A stretch of DNA of 7,322 bases from Merdiplasma sp964643295 (GCA_964643295.1 CAZXSN010000107.1:1-7322), one strand, 5' to 3'. Counted from the first letter of the stretch, positions 1 to 6,496 are shown. The notes: a model not told the origin generated them from the sequence alone. Made by a program: numbers and translations.

Positions 1-1781
1 AGAAGGTCAAGAAGATGCAGACCGACTGGATCGGCAAGTCCTACGGCGCGGAAGTCGATTTTCCTGTATACGGTCGGGAAGAGAAGATCACGGTCTATAC
101 GACGAGACCGGATACGCTCTATGGCGCAACCTTTATGGTGCTGGCGCCTGAGCATGCACTGGCTGCCTCTCTGACGACTCCGGAGACGAAAGAGGCTGTG
201 GACCGCTACATCTATGAGGCGTCGATGAAGTCCAACGTGGACCGGCTGCAGGATAAGGAAAAGACGGGTGTCTTTACCGGCTGTTACGCGGTCAATCCGA
301 TGAATCAGAAGCAGATCCCGATCTGGCTTTCGGATTACGTGCTGGCGGATTACGGCACCGGCGCCATCATGTGCGTACCGGCTCATGATGACCGTGACTT
401 TGAGTTTGCGACGAAGTTCCATCTGCCCATCGTCCAGGTCATCGCCAAGGACGGAAAAGAGATCGAGCATATGACGGAGGCCTATACGGAGGCGTCCGGT
501 ACGATGATCAATTCCGGCGACTGGAACGGGTTGGAATCTGCCGTCTTGAAGGTGGAAGCTCCGGCCATGATCGAACAGATGGGAATCGGGAAGAAGACTG
601 TGAACTACAAGCTGCGCGACTGGGTTTTCTCCAGGCAGCGCTACTGGGGCGAGCCGATCCCGATCATCCACTGCCCGCACTGCGGCAACGTGCCGGTTCC
701 GGAGGAGGAGCTGCCGCTTCGTCTGCCGGAAGTTGAATCCTATGAGCCGACCGGTACCGGTGAATCGCCGTTAGCCGCCATCACCGACTGGGTCAACTGC
801 AAGTGTCCGGTCTGCGGCGCGGATGCGAAGCGGGAGACGAACACGATGCCCCAGTGGGCCGGTTCCTCCTGGTATTTTTTGCGCTACGTGGATCCCCACA
901 ACGATAAGGAGCTGGTTTCCCGGGAGAAGGCGGATAAATATCTGCCGGTGGATATGTACATCGGCGGCGTGGAGCACGCGGTGCTGCACCTGTTATATTC
1001 CCGCTTCTATACAAAGTTTTTGTACGACATCGGCGTGATCGACTTTGATGAGCCGTTTACCAAGCTGTTCAACCAGGGGATGATCACCGGCAAGAACGGG
1101 ATCAAGATGAGCAAGTCGAAGGGCAACGTGATCTCCCCGGATGAGCTGGTGGAGAATTACGGATGTGATTCGCTGCGCATGTATGAGCTGTTTGTCGGTC
1201 CCCCGGAACTGGATGCGGAATGGGATGACCGGGGGATTGAGGGCGTGTACCGCTTCTTAAGCCGTTTCTACCGCCTCGTGATGGACAATAAGGACAAGGA
1301 TCTGAAACCGGGCAAAGAGCTTCTCAGGGTGCGCCATAAGATGATCCAGACGATCACGCAGCGCCTCGAGAACTTCAGCCTGAACACCGTGATCTCCGGT
1401 TTTATGGAGAGCACGAACAGCCTGATCGCGCTGGCGAAGCAGGAGGGCGGGATCGATCATGAGACGCTCGAAGCGGCGGTTCTTTTGATCGCTCCGTTTG
1501 CTCCGCATATCGGTGAAGAGCTCTGGGAGCAGCTGGGACATACGGATTCAGTCTTCCATCATCCGTGGCCCAAACACGATGAGGAGGCCATGAAGGATGA
1601 TGAGATCGAGATCCCGGTGCAGGTGAACGGCAAGACCAGGACAGTGATCCGCATTCCGGTTTCGATTTCGAAGGAAGAGGCGATTGCAGCCGGTAAGGAG
1701 GCGCTTGGCAGCAAGCTTTCCGGCAATATCGTCAAGGAGATCTATGTGCCGAAGAAGATCGTTAATATCGTGGTAAAATAA
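1..1781 (+). CDS. leuS: Leucyl-tRNA synthetase, 5'-truncated by the window edge
   Basis: Cytoplasmic class I aminoacyl-tRNA synthetase that charges tRNA-Leu with leucine and hydrolyses mischarged tRNA. The frame is open from base 3, before the first visible ATG at 15, so that ATG is internal; about a quarter of the protein, with the HIGH motif, lies outside. Counting from the ATG at 15, the CP1 editing domain shows the threonine-rich TTRPDTLYG (29-37) and GTGAIMCVPAHDDRDFEFA (114-132, with the conserved editing aspartate region). The catalytic core resumes at YKLRDWVFSRQRYWGEPIPI (198-217). A zinc-ribbon-like insertion has CPHC (220-223) and CPVC (264-267). VDMYIGGVEHAVLHLLYSRF (312-331) precedes the KMSKS loop (364-368). 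A helical anticodon-binding domain follows, and the C-terminal domain contains VQVNGKTR (535-542). Nothing is missing in the visible part. A terminator follows 12 bases after the stop. Confidence 0.98.
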   Translation, partial: KVKKMQTDWIGKSYGAEVDFPVYGREEKITVYTTRPDTLYGATFMVLAPEHALAASLTTPETKEAVDRYIYEASMKSNVDRLQDKEKTGVFTGCYAVNPMNQKQIPIWLSDYVLADYGTGAIMCVPAHDDRDFEFATKFHLPIVQVIAKDGKEIEHMTEAYTEASGTMINSGDWNGLESAVLKVEAPAMIEQMGIGKKTVNYKLRDWVFSRQRYWGEPIPIIHCPHCGNVPVPEEELPLRLPEVESYEPTGTGESPLAAITDWVNCKCPVCGADAKRETNTMPQWAGSSWYFLRYVDPHNDKELVSREKADKYLPVDMYIGGVEHAVLHLLYSRFYTKFLYDIGVIDFDEPFTKLFNQGMITGKNGIKMSKSKGNVISPDELVENYGCDSLRMYELFVGPPELDAEWDDRGIEGVYRFLSRFYRLVMDNKDKDLKPGKELLRVRHKMIQTITQRLENFSLNTVISGFMESTNSLIALAKQEGGIDHETLEAAVLLIAPFAPHIGEELWEQLGHTDSVFHHPWPKHDEEAMKDDEIEIPVQVNGKTRTVIRIPVSISKEEAIAAGKEALGSKLSGNIVKEIYVPKKIVNIVVK

Positions 1782-1792
1782 GACAGGTTGGG

Positions 1793-1830
1793 AAAAGGGC
1801 TGTCGCATCGGTTTGCAGCAGCCCTTTTTT
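1793..1830 (+). terminator. Rho-independent terminator of leuS
   Basis: AAAAGGGCTG (1793-1802) pairs with CAGCCCTTTT (1819-1828), giving a 10-bp stem with a 16-base loop. The stem runs into a tract of six T (1825-1830). It starts 12 bases after the leuS stop and separates leuS from ftsH. Confidence 0.9.
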
Positions 1831-1838
1831 GAGTAACC

Positions 1839-1914
1839 AAAAGGAAAAGGGAGAAGGGAAAAAGAACAAGGAAAAGAAAATAAAAGAGAAAAAATAAAAA
1901 AGGAGGCAAGTACT
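1839..1914 (+). promoter_or_regulatory. Polypurine leader and ribosome binding site of ftsH
   Basis: From 1839 to 1906 only three bases (1867, 1881, 1895) are pyrimidines; the rest are A or G. The tract ends in AGGAGG (1901-1906), eight bases before the GTG at 1915. This spacing fixes the ftsH start. The unstructured purine-rich leader should leave the ribosome site exposed. No convincing -35/-10 pair was found between the leuS terminator and this tract, so the ftsH promoter is not located. Confidence 0.6.
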
Positions 1915-3726
1915 GTGAAGGAAGTAAAGACACCAAAGAAACCATTGATCTACTACTATGGCATCATGCTTCTGATCCTGGTTCTGTTTAACTTTCTGCT
2001 CCTGCCGCGCCTGATGGCTCCGCGGGTGACGGAAGTGGACTACGGCACGTTCATGAAGATGATCGAGGAGAAGGACATCGGGTATGTCGACGTGCAGACA
2101 AATCAGATCGTTTTCACGGATAAAGAAGAAACAGCTGTTTACAAGACAGGGCTTATGGAGGATCCGGGACTGACGGAGCGGCTCTATGAGTCCGGCGCTC
2201 AGTTTTCCAGCGAGATCATCGAACAGGCTTCCCCGCTGCTTACGTTTTTGCTGTCATGGATTTTGCCGATTGTGATCTTCTTTGTCATCGGGCAGTTTAT
2301 CTCCAAGCAGATGATGAAGAAGGCCGGCGGCAGCGATTCCATGATGTTTAACTGGGGGAAGAGCAAGGCAAAGGTTTATGTTGCAAATTCGGACGGGATC
2401 AAGTTCGATGATGTCGCCGGCGAGGATGAGGCAAAGGAGAATTTAAAGGAGATCGTAGAATATCTCCACGATCCGAAAAAGTATAAGGAGATCGGCGCGG
2501 AAATGCCCAAGGGCATTCTGCTTGTCGGACCTCCCGGAACCGGTAAGACGATGCTTGCGAAAGCGGTCGCCGGGGAAGCAGAGGTTCCCTTCTTCTCGAT
2601 GTCCGGTTCCGAGTTTGTAGAGATGTTTGTCGGCATGGGCGCTTCCAAGGTGCGGGACCTGTTTGATCAGGCGAAGGAGAAAGCACCCTGTATCGTGTTT
2701 ATCGATGAGATTGATGCGATCGGCAAGAAGCGTGACAATCAGATGGGCGGCAATGATGAACGAGAGCAGACACTAAATCAGCTGCTGACAGAAATGGACG
2801 GGTTTGAAGCCAATACCGGCGTGATCATTCTGGCGGCCACCAACCGTCCCGAATCACTGGATCCCGCGCTGCTTCGTCCCGGCCGTTTCGACCGGCGTGT
2901 TCCGGTGGAACTTCCGGATTTGCTGGGACGGGAGGCTATCCTGAAAGTACACGCGAAGAAGATCAAAGTTTCAAGTGACGTGGATTACAACAAGATCGCC
3001 CGCATGGCCTCCGGTGCTTCCGGTGCGGAACTTGCGAACATCGTCAATGAGGCGGCTCTCCGCGCCGTGCGCGACGGCAGAAAGTTTGCCACACAGGCTG
3101 ACCTGGAGGAGAGCATTGAGGTCGTCATCGCCGGATATCAGAAGAAGAATGCGATCCTGACCGATCATGAAAAGTGGGTTGTTTCCTATCACGAGATCGG
3201 ACACGCCCTGGTTGCGGCGAGACAGACAAACTCCGCTCCGGTACAGAAGATCACGATCGTGCCGCGTACCTCCGGCGCTTTAGGCTATACGATGCAGGTG
3301 GATGAAGGGAACCATTATCTGATGACGAAGGAAGAGATCGAGAACAAGATCGCTACCTTAACCGGCGGCCGTGCGGCGGAAGAGCTGGTCTTTGGTTCCA
3401 TCACTACCGGGGCCTCCAACGATATTGAACAGGCGACCAAGCTGGCCCGGGCGATGATCTCCCAGTACGGTATGAGCAGTGAGTTTGATATGGTTGCTTT
3501 AGAGACGGTCAGCAACCAGTATCTGGGCGGGGATACCTCCTTAGCCTGCTCCATGGAGACGCAGACGAAGATCGACAGCAAGGTGGTGTCGATTGTAAAA
3601 CAGCAGCATGAGAAGGCGGTAGGAATCCTTCAGGAGAACAGAGAAAAACTGAAGGAGCTTGCGGAGTACCTGTATGATAAGGAGACGATCACCGGCGAGG
3701 AGTTTATGAAGATTCTCAACGCATGA
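1915..3726 (+). CDS. ftsH: ATP-dependent zinc metalloprotease FtsH
   Basis: Membrane-anchored AAA+ protease that extracts and degrades misassembled membrane proteins and some soluble regulators. It acts as a hexamer with its ATPase and protease domains in the cytoplasm. The 603 residues read: membrane segment about 11-33; a short extracytoplasmic domain of about 70 residues; second membrane segment about 107-129; AAA+ module with Walker A GPPGTGKT (205-212), pore loop MFVG (237-240), Walker B ending DEID (264-267) and the second region of homology with arginines in LRPGRFDRR (320-328). The M41 protease domain follows, with HEIGH (426-430) and the third zinc ligand probably D503 in SNDIEQAT. 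The usual motif is HEAGH; Ile for Ala is a tolerated non-ligand change. The GTG start is supported by AGGAGG eight bases upstream. The compact N-terminal region and lack of a long C-terminal tail suggest it may be one of several ftsH paralogues. No clear terminator follows. Confidence 0.97.
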   Translation: MKEVKTPKKPLIYYYGIMLLILVLFNFLLLPRLMAPRVTEVDYGTFMKMIEEKDIGYVDVQTNQIVFTDKEETAVYKTGLMEDPGLTERLYESGAQFSSEIIEQASPLLTFLLSWILPIVIFFVIGQFISKQMMKKAGGSDSMMFNWGKSKAKVYVANSDGIKFDDVAGEDEAKENLKEIVEYLHDPKKYKEIGAEMPKGILLVGPPGTGKTMLAKAVAGEAEVPFFSMSGSEFVEMFVGMGASKVRDLFDQAKEKAPCIVFIDEIDAIGKKRDNQMGGNDEREQTLNQLLTEMDGFEANTGVIILAATNRPESLDPALLRPGRFDRRVPVELPDLLGREAILKVHAKKIKVSSDVDYNKIARMASGASGAELANIVNEAALRAVRDGRKFATQADLEESIEVVIAGYQKKNAILTDHEKWVVSYHEIGHALVAARQTNSAPVQKITIVPRTSGALGYTMQVDEGNHYLMTKEEIENKIATLTGGRAAEELVFGSITTGASNDIEQATKLARAMISQYGMSSEFDMVALETVSNQYLGGDTSLACSMETQTKIDSKVVSIVKQQHEKAVGILQENREKLKELAEYLYDKETITGEEFMKILNA

Positions 3727-3765
3727 CGGGATGAGAATTCCCAACAAGTTTATATGCAAACAAAA

Positions 3766-3802
3766 CGAACTGTATCATTAGAGAAAAATGTTTTTCAGTT
3801 CG
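3766..3802 (+). repeat. Inverted repeat downstream of ftsH
   Basis: CGAACTG (3766-3772) and CAGTTCG (3796-3802) form a 7-bp stem. Inside the loop, GAAAA and TTTTC can add a second short stem. There is no T tract after it, so it is not a standard terminator. Role unknown. Confidence 0.45.
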
Positions 3803-3828
3803 ATGAATATTGTTTTGATAGTACAAAA

Positions 3829-3860
3829 CAGGGCGTGGTCGGTGGAAAGACTGCGCCCTG
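3829..3860. repeat. Strong intergenic hairpin between ftsH and the DUF3786 gene
   Basis: CAGGGCG (3829-3835) pairs with CGCCCTG (3854-3860). Two G-T wobbles and GTC/GAC extend it to a continuous 12-bp stem with an 8-base loop, GGTGGAAA (3841-3848). Read on + it is not followed by T residues. Read on the - strand it is followed by TTTTG, so it could end a leftward transcript, but no leftward gene is seen nearby. Just downstream CTCATGAAA occurs twice (3882-3890 and 3897-3905, 15-base period). The whole 3727-4004 stretch holds no gene I can support. Confidence 0.5.
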
Positions 3861-4004
3861 AGCCTGGGATTCTGCAAAGGTCTCATGAAATATGCCCTCA
3901 TGAAAGCTGGAAGAATAAAAAGGATACTAAAAAATCGAAACTATTAGAAATGATATCAAACAGTTTGAATAATATCGATCTAAACTCAGCGAAAAAGGGG
4001 AACC

Positions 4005-4688
4005 ATGGAGTCCAATTATGAGAAGCAGGCAGCAAACGCCAGGGAACTGTTTTTAACCTATAATCAGCAGGAGATCATCGAAAGATACGGCCTTGCCCAT
4101 GACGAGGAGTACCTCTATGTGACGTTCTTAAGTGATCCCTACCGGATTTCCAGAAAGGACGGACGGGTGGAGCGGCTGCTTTCTGTCTCTGCCGGAGAGG
4201 ATCACAGGAAGGTCTTCTCTGCAGGAGAAGGAAAAGACAATGCCCAGGAAGGTGCGGTTCTTTGCGAAGAGTTTAACGTCGTCATGACAATTTACGACGC
4301 GCTGTGTTATCCGAAAAGGCGTCCGCATCTTTTGGGAGAATGGTGTTCGCTTGCCGGGCTGCAGGTGACACAAAGTCCCAGTTCGGACCTGGTAAATCAA
4401 AGGTATGCCAATCAGTTTTCCGGAGAGACAGCCCGTTTAGGGTTGGTGTGCCGGATGCTTGGCGGCAGGATTCCTAAAATCGCCGCCGGGGCGGATGTCA
4501 GCTGGGAGTTTGATGCTTTCCCCTTCTTCCCGGTGCAGTTTCGTTTCTGGGAGGGGGACGAGGAATTTCCGGCGAAAATTCAGTTTCTGCTGGATCGCAA
4601 TTCGTTACAGTTTCTGCATTTTGAAACGCTGTACTACCTTTTGCGGGCACTGTTGGAAAAGCTTTCCCGGCTCTTTGCCGCTTCTTAA
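4005..4688 (+). CDS. DUF3786 domain-containing protein
   Basis: A 227-residue, probably cytoplasmic protein with no signal peptide or membrane segment. The second half carries the features I associate with DUF3786: YDALCYPKRRPHLLGEW (97-113), and near the C-terminus FPFFPVQFRFWEGDEEFPA (172-190) followed by a hydrophobic strand ending LLDR (195-198). DUF3786 proteins are found in anaerobes, and in some the domain is fused to corrinoid/iron-sulfur proteins of the acetyl-CoA pathway. The biochemical function is not established, and no such partner gene is visible here. The start at 4005 has a modest purine-rich ribosome site (AAAAAGGGG at 3992-4000) only four bases upstream. A terminator about 55 bases after the stop suggests a single-gene unit. 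The family assignment is from recalled motifs, not a search. Confidence 0.8.
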   Translation: MESNYEKQAANARELFLTYNQQEIIERYGLAHDEEYLYVTFLSDPYRISRKDGRVERLLSVSAGEDHRKVFSAGEGKDNAQEGAVLCEEFNVVMTIYDALCYPKRRPHLLGEWCSLAGLQVTQSPSSDLVNQRYANQFSGETARLGLVCRMLGGRIPKIAAGADVSWEFDAFPFFPVQFRFWEGDEEFPAKIQFLLDRNSLQFLHFETLYYLLRALLEKLSRLFAAS

Positions 4689-4742
4689 GGGGCGGGAACT
4701 TTGGAAAGTCATCTGCCTGGATTGTTCGCTGACAGAAGGGAG

Positions 4743-4772
4743 CGTATGCTTTTTCGCATACGTTTTGTTTTT
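4743..4772 (+). terminator. Rho-independent terminator of the DUF3786 gene
   Basis: CGTATGC (4743-4749) pairs perfectly with GCATACG (4756-4762) around a 6-base loop, TTTTTC. TTTTGTTTTT (4763-4772) follows directly. It insulates the transposase homologue downstream from DUF3786 transcription. Confidence 0.9.
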
Positions 4773-4789
4773 GGATGTAAAGAAGGCTG

Positions 4790-4812
4790 CGGCGGGCGCT
4801 AAGCGCTGGCCG
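4790..4812 (+). repeat. GC-rich imperfect palindrome upstream of the transposase homologue
   Basis: CGGC (4790-4793) pairs with GCCG (4809-4812) and GCGC (4796-4799) with GCGC (4803-4806), separated by a 2x2 mismatch and closed by a three-base loop. IS200/IS605 elements carry imperfect palindromes near their ends that TnpA recognises, and this lies about 50 bases upstream of the tnpA-like start. It could therefore be a remnant left-end hairpin. No matching right-end hairpin is obvious after 5298, so the link is inference. Confidence 0.35.
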
Positions 4813-4863
4813 GCTGTCTTTTAAGCCGCCTTTGGGATCGCATTTGTTTAAGGATTGGGAAAG

Positions 4864-5298
4864 ATGGCAGGATACGCACGAACGAACTATACTACCTATG
4901 ATCTTAAGTTTCAGTTCGTCTGGCTGACGAAGGACAAGGAGAAGCTGCTGGTCGGTGAAAAAGCGGTGAAACTACGGGAGATACTGAAGCAGGCCTGCGG
5001 AATGAAAAGGCTGAGGATTATAAATGGCGGGATTGGTCCGAATTATGTTCGCCTGCTGTTATCCACCCCGCCAAAGCTGGCTCCGTTTGAGATCGTGGCA
5101 TTTCTTAAGGTGAGGTCGTCTTACCTGATGAAGGAAGCGTTTCCCGAACTGATGGATAAGTATGAGGGAGAATTTATGTGGGCTGACGGGTATTTTTGCG
5201 GTTCTGTCGGAGAAGTCAGTCAGGAGGCCATTCAAAGCTATCTGGAAAGACGGAGAAGAGAAGAGGAGAGGGAAGCTTTCTGGATAGAGGCGGAATAA
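4864..5298 (+). CDS. IS200/IS605-family Y1 transposase homologue lacking the HUH motif
   Basis: A 144-residue protein, the normal length for TnpA of the single-strand IS200/IS605 family. Typical family segments are YDLKFQFVWLTKDKEKLL (12-29), a LREILKQACG helix (38-47), LLLSTPPKLAPFEIVAFLKVRSS (64-86), FPEL (93-96), WADGYFCGSVGEVSQEAI (106-123) and the catalytic-position tyrosine Y126 in QSYLE. The metal-binding Asp-His-Val-His is replaced by N60-Y61-V62-R63, so both histidines are gone while the frame is undamaged. DNA cleavage by the known mechanism should be impossible; the protein is either a dying relic or a recruited DNA/RNA-binding protein. ATG 4864 is chosen because AAGGA (4850-4854) lies nine bases upstream; the in-frame TTG at 4855 abuts that site. 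No tnpB accompanies it. Confidence 0.85.
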   Translation: MAGYARTNYTTYDLKFQFVWLTKDKEKLLVGEKAVKLREILKQACGMKRLRIINGGIGPNYVRLLLSTPPKLAPFEIVAFLKVRSSYLMKEAFPELMDKYEGEFMWADGYFCGSVGEVSQEAIQSYLERRRREEEREAFWIEAE

Positions 5299-5302
5299 TC
5301 AG

Positions 5303-5345
5303 GAACAGGCAGCCATTGTTGTGGATCTGAATGTCTGCGTTTTTA
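5303..5345 (+). terminator. Weak possible terminator after the transposase homologue
   Basis: CAG-CCA (5310-5315) can pair with TGG-CTG (5322-5329, with a two-base bulge), and TTTTT (5340-5344) follows about ten bases later. The stem is short and the T tract is displaced, so this is only a possibility. It is also the only candidate for a right-end structure of an IS200-like element. Confidence 0.2.
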
Positions 5346-5373
5346 CTGCTTTAAAATTTTAGGAGGACTGGCA

Positions 5374-6075
5374 ATGAAAAAACAAATTTTCACTTTATTG
5401 ATGGCTGCAGCGATGGCTTTTGTTCCCGTCAGCGCATCAGCGGCGGGTGATTCAACTAAAGGGGGATTAACTGTTTCTCAGCAAAATTTCTACAACTTTC
5501 CCGATTCATCTAGCGGATACTTATTTGCAAAGATTGAAAACACAGGGAAAGAGCCTGCTGCCTTCGATCATGGAGAATTGGAAGTGTTTTCTGACAGTGA
5601 AGAACTATTGGTCTCAGATGATTACGTGATGTCCTGGCCACCGGATGTGCTTGTAGATCCTGGGGAATATATTTATGTAAGCAGTTTCCTCTATGAGAGC
5701 GCTTTGGAAGGGGCGACCGCAGGAGAGATAAAATTCTCTGCGGAAGTTTCGTCAGATGGGACAGCGGCAGAAAGAATTTCAGCGGAGGCTTCTTTTGAGA
5801 AGAAAGGACCGGATTCGTACAATAATTACGTACTTGTAACGGTTACAAATGAAACGGATGAAGTGCAGTATGGGTATTACGTAACGGTTGCTTTGTCAGA
5901 CAAAGAAGGGAATCTGATGTTTGCCGACAGTGATCACTATGGGAACTTTGGAGTTCATCCAGGAAGTACGGTGACATTAAGGTTTCCTATAGACAATGAT
6001 CTTATGGAGTATTATAATAAGCATGAGATGAGTCCTGCTGCAGCGGAAGCAATCGTTTACCTTGATGTAGATTAA
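5374..6075 (+). CDS. Secreted acidic protein with two similar beta-rich domains
   Basis: 233 residues. MKK plus a hydrophobic core and an ASA-A site (cleavage near 23/24) form a standard Sec signal peptide. There is no lipobox cysteine, LPXTG motif or C-terminal anchor, so it is predicted to be released or loosely attached. The mature part looks like two related halves. Each starts with a strand plus an asparagine-containing turn (GYLFAKIENTGKEPA, 48-62; NYVLVTVTNETDEVQ, 151-165). Each has an acidic middle strand (ELEVFSDSEELL, 68-79; TVALSDKEGNLMFADSD, 171-187) and then a PG turn (LVDPGEYIYV, 93-102; GVHPGSTVTLRF, 193-204). This pattern resembles FxLYD/immunoglobulin-like modules, but no enzyme motif is seen. 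AGGAGG (5361-5366) seven bases upstream fixes the start. Codon choice seems more A/T-rich than in leuS or ftsH, compatible with later acquisition. Function unknown. Confidence 0.85.
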   Translation: MKKQIFTLLMAAAMAFVPVSASAAGDSTKGGLTVSQQNFYNFPDSSSGYLFAKIENTGKEPAAFDHGELEVFSDSEELLVSDDYVMSWPPDVLVDPGEYIYVSSFLYESALEGATAGEIKFSAEVSSDGTAAERISAEASFEKKGPDSYNNYVLVTVTNETDEVQYGYYVTVALSDKEGNLMFADSDHYGNFGVHPGSTVTLRFPIDNDLMEYYNKHEMSPAAAEAIVYLDVD

Positions 6076-6096
6076 GAAGAGTATTCCGCTTTTTTT
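6042..6096 (+). terminator. Possible long-loop terminator of the secreted-protein gene
   Basis: AGCGGAA (6042-6048), inside the last codons, pairs with TTCCGCT (6084-6090), which runs into seven T (6090-6096). The loop is 35 bases, longer than usual. The position just after the stop supports a terminator role. Confidence 0.45.
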
Positions 6097-6222
6097 GAGA
6101 GTTGTTGTTAACAAAAGGCGGGGTGTTCAGCTTCGCCTACAGGTTTTGCTAATTCTTTGAGCCCGGAGTGGGTCTCCTCTTCTTCGGATAGATGTAAATT
6201 CATTCTAAGATCAGGAGGATTG

Positions 6223-6249
6223 ACCGGACTGTCTGCTTGACAGACTGGT
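6223..6249 (+). repeat. Hairpin ending in GACAGACTGGT, copy 1
   Basis: GTCTG (6231-6235) and CAGAC (6241-6245) form a 5-bp stem with a 5-base loop. ACC (6223-6225) and GGT (6247-6249) can extend it across an internal loop. The 11 bases GACAGACTGGT (6239-6249) recur exactly at 6501-6511, on the other side of the small ORF and its terminators. A perfect -35-like TTGACA (6237-6242) lies in it, but no good -10 follows at 16-18 bases. Confidence 0.45.
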
Positions 6250-6253
6250 TCTC

Positions 6254-6282
6254 GGACAGGCAAGTATCAGGGACAGGTAAGT
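6254..6282 (+). repeat. Tandem 12-base direct repeat upstream of the small ORF
   Basis: GGACAGGCAAGT (6254-6265) and GGACAGGTAAGT (6271-6282) match at 11 of 12 positions with a 17-base period. They end 15 bases before the Shine-Dalgarno of the small ORF. The placement would suit a protein-binding site or a leader RNA element. Role unknown. Confidence 0.5.
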
Positions 6283-6310
6283 TAAGAAAATTTGAACGGA
6301 GGTGACGGGA

Positions 6311-6397
6311 ATGGACGGCTGCGATAGTACAAGTCGAAGTAGCAGACGCGAGGGAACATTTCCCGGCACCGGAAGTTCACGGAAATTTCGAACGTAA
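6311..6397 (+). CDS. Putative 28-residue small protein or leader peptide
   Basis: I do not recognise this peptide. It begins MDGCDSTSRSSR and ends GTFPGTGSSRKFRT; it is Ser/Gly/Arg-rich, basic at the C-terminus, and has one cysteine and no hydrophobic segment. The case for translation is the ribosome site: GGAGGTGA (6298-6305) is an essentially perfect anti-16S match, five bases before the ATG. It is too short for codon statistics to count. A pair of nested terminator-like hairpins starts 27 bases after the stop. The arrangement of strong ribosome site, short ORF and terminator is that of an attenuation leader or a stand-alone small-protein gene. No regulated gene follows within several hundred bases, which favours a stand-alone unit or a regulatory RNA. 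Confidence 0.4.
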   Translation: MDGCDSTSRSSRREGTFPGTGSSRKFRT

Positions 6398-6423
6398 GTT
6401 TTTTAGGTCAGCATCTGTCTTCA

Positions 6424-6470
6424 GGTCTATAGGGAGAGAGGTTTCCCCTTTTTTATGCAGACCATTTTTT
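6424..6470 (+). terminator. Nested Rho-independent terminators after the small ORF
   Basis: Inner hairpin: GGGAGA (6432-6437) pairs with TTTCCC (6442-6447), one G-T wobble, around the four-base loop GAGG; C and six T follow (6449-6454). Outer hairpin: GGTCT (6424-6428) pairs with AGACC (6459-6463), extended by ATA/TAT, and is itself followed by A plus six T (6465-6470). Around both, AGCATCTGTC (6410-6419) is complementary over 10 bp to GACAGATGCT (6486-6495). Confidence 0.7.
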
Positions 6471-6496
6471 AAGGAGGATGGGCAGGACAGATGCTT

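Noticed and set aside
1742..1945. 67-codon minus-strand frame rich in Leu/Phe
   Set aside because: Its hydrophobic run is the complement of the polypurine tract before ftsH; it also overlaps two real genes and a terminator.
3721..3745. GGGA/TCCC hairpin right after the ftsH stop as terminator
   Set aside because: Only four base pairs and no T tract.
3829..3905. Resemblance to a c-di-GMP-I (GEMM) riboswitch (CAGGGC, GAAA, GCAAAG in order)
   Set aside because: The conserved 3' half with the GGTAGGTAGCGGGG-type sequence is absent and the stems do not match the family order.
3788..4021. 77-codon + frame between ftsH and the DUF3786 gene
   Set aside because: No ribosome site, no protein-like composition, and it overlaps the 12-bp hairpin and the start of the DUF3786 gene in another frame.
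4459..4824. 121-codon + frame
   Set aside because: Mostly an out-of-frame reading of the DUF3786 gene, running through its terminator; no ribosome site.
4855..4863. TTG at 4855 as start of the transposase homologue
   Set aside because: The AAGGA ribosome site abuts this TTG, leaving no spacing; ATG 4864 has proper nine-base spacing.
6237..6265. Promoter from the perfect -35 TTGACA at 6237
   Set aside because: No acceptable -10 hexamer at 16-18 bases; the candidate GCAAGT/CAAGTA is poor.
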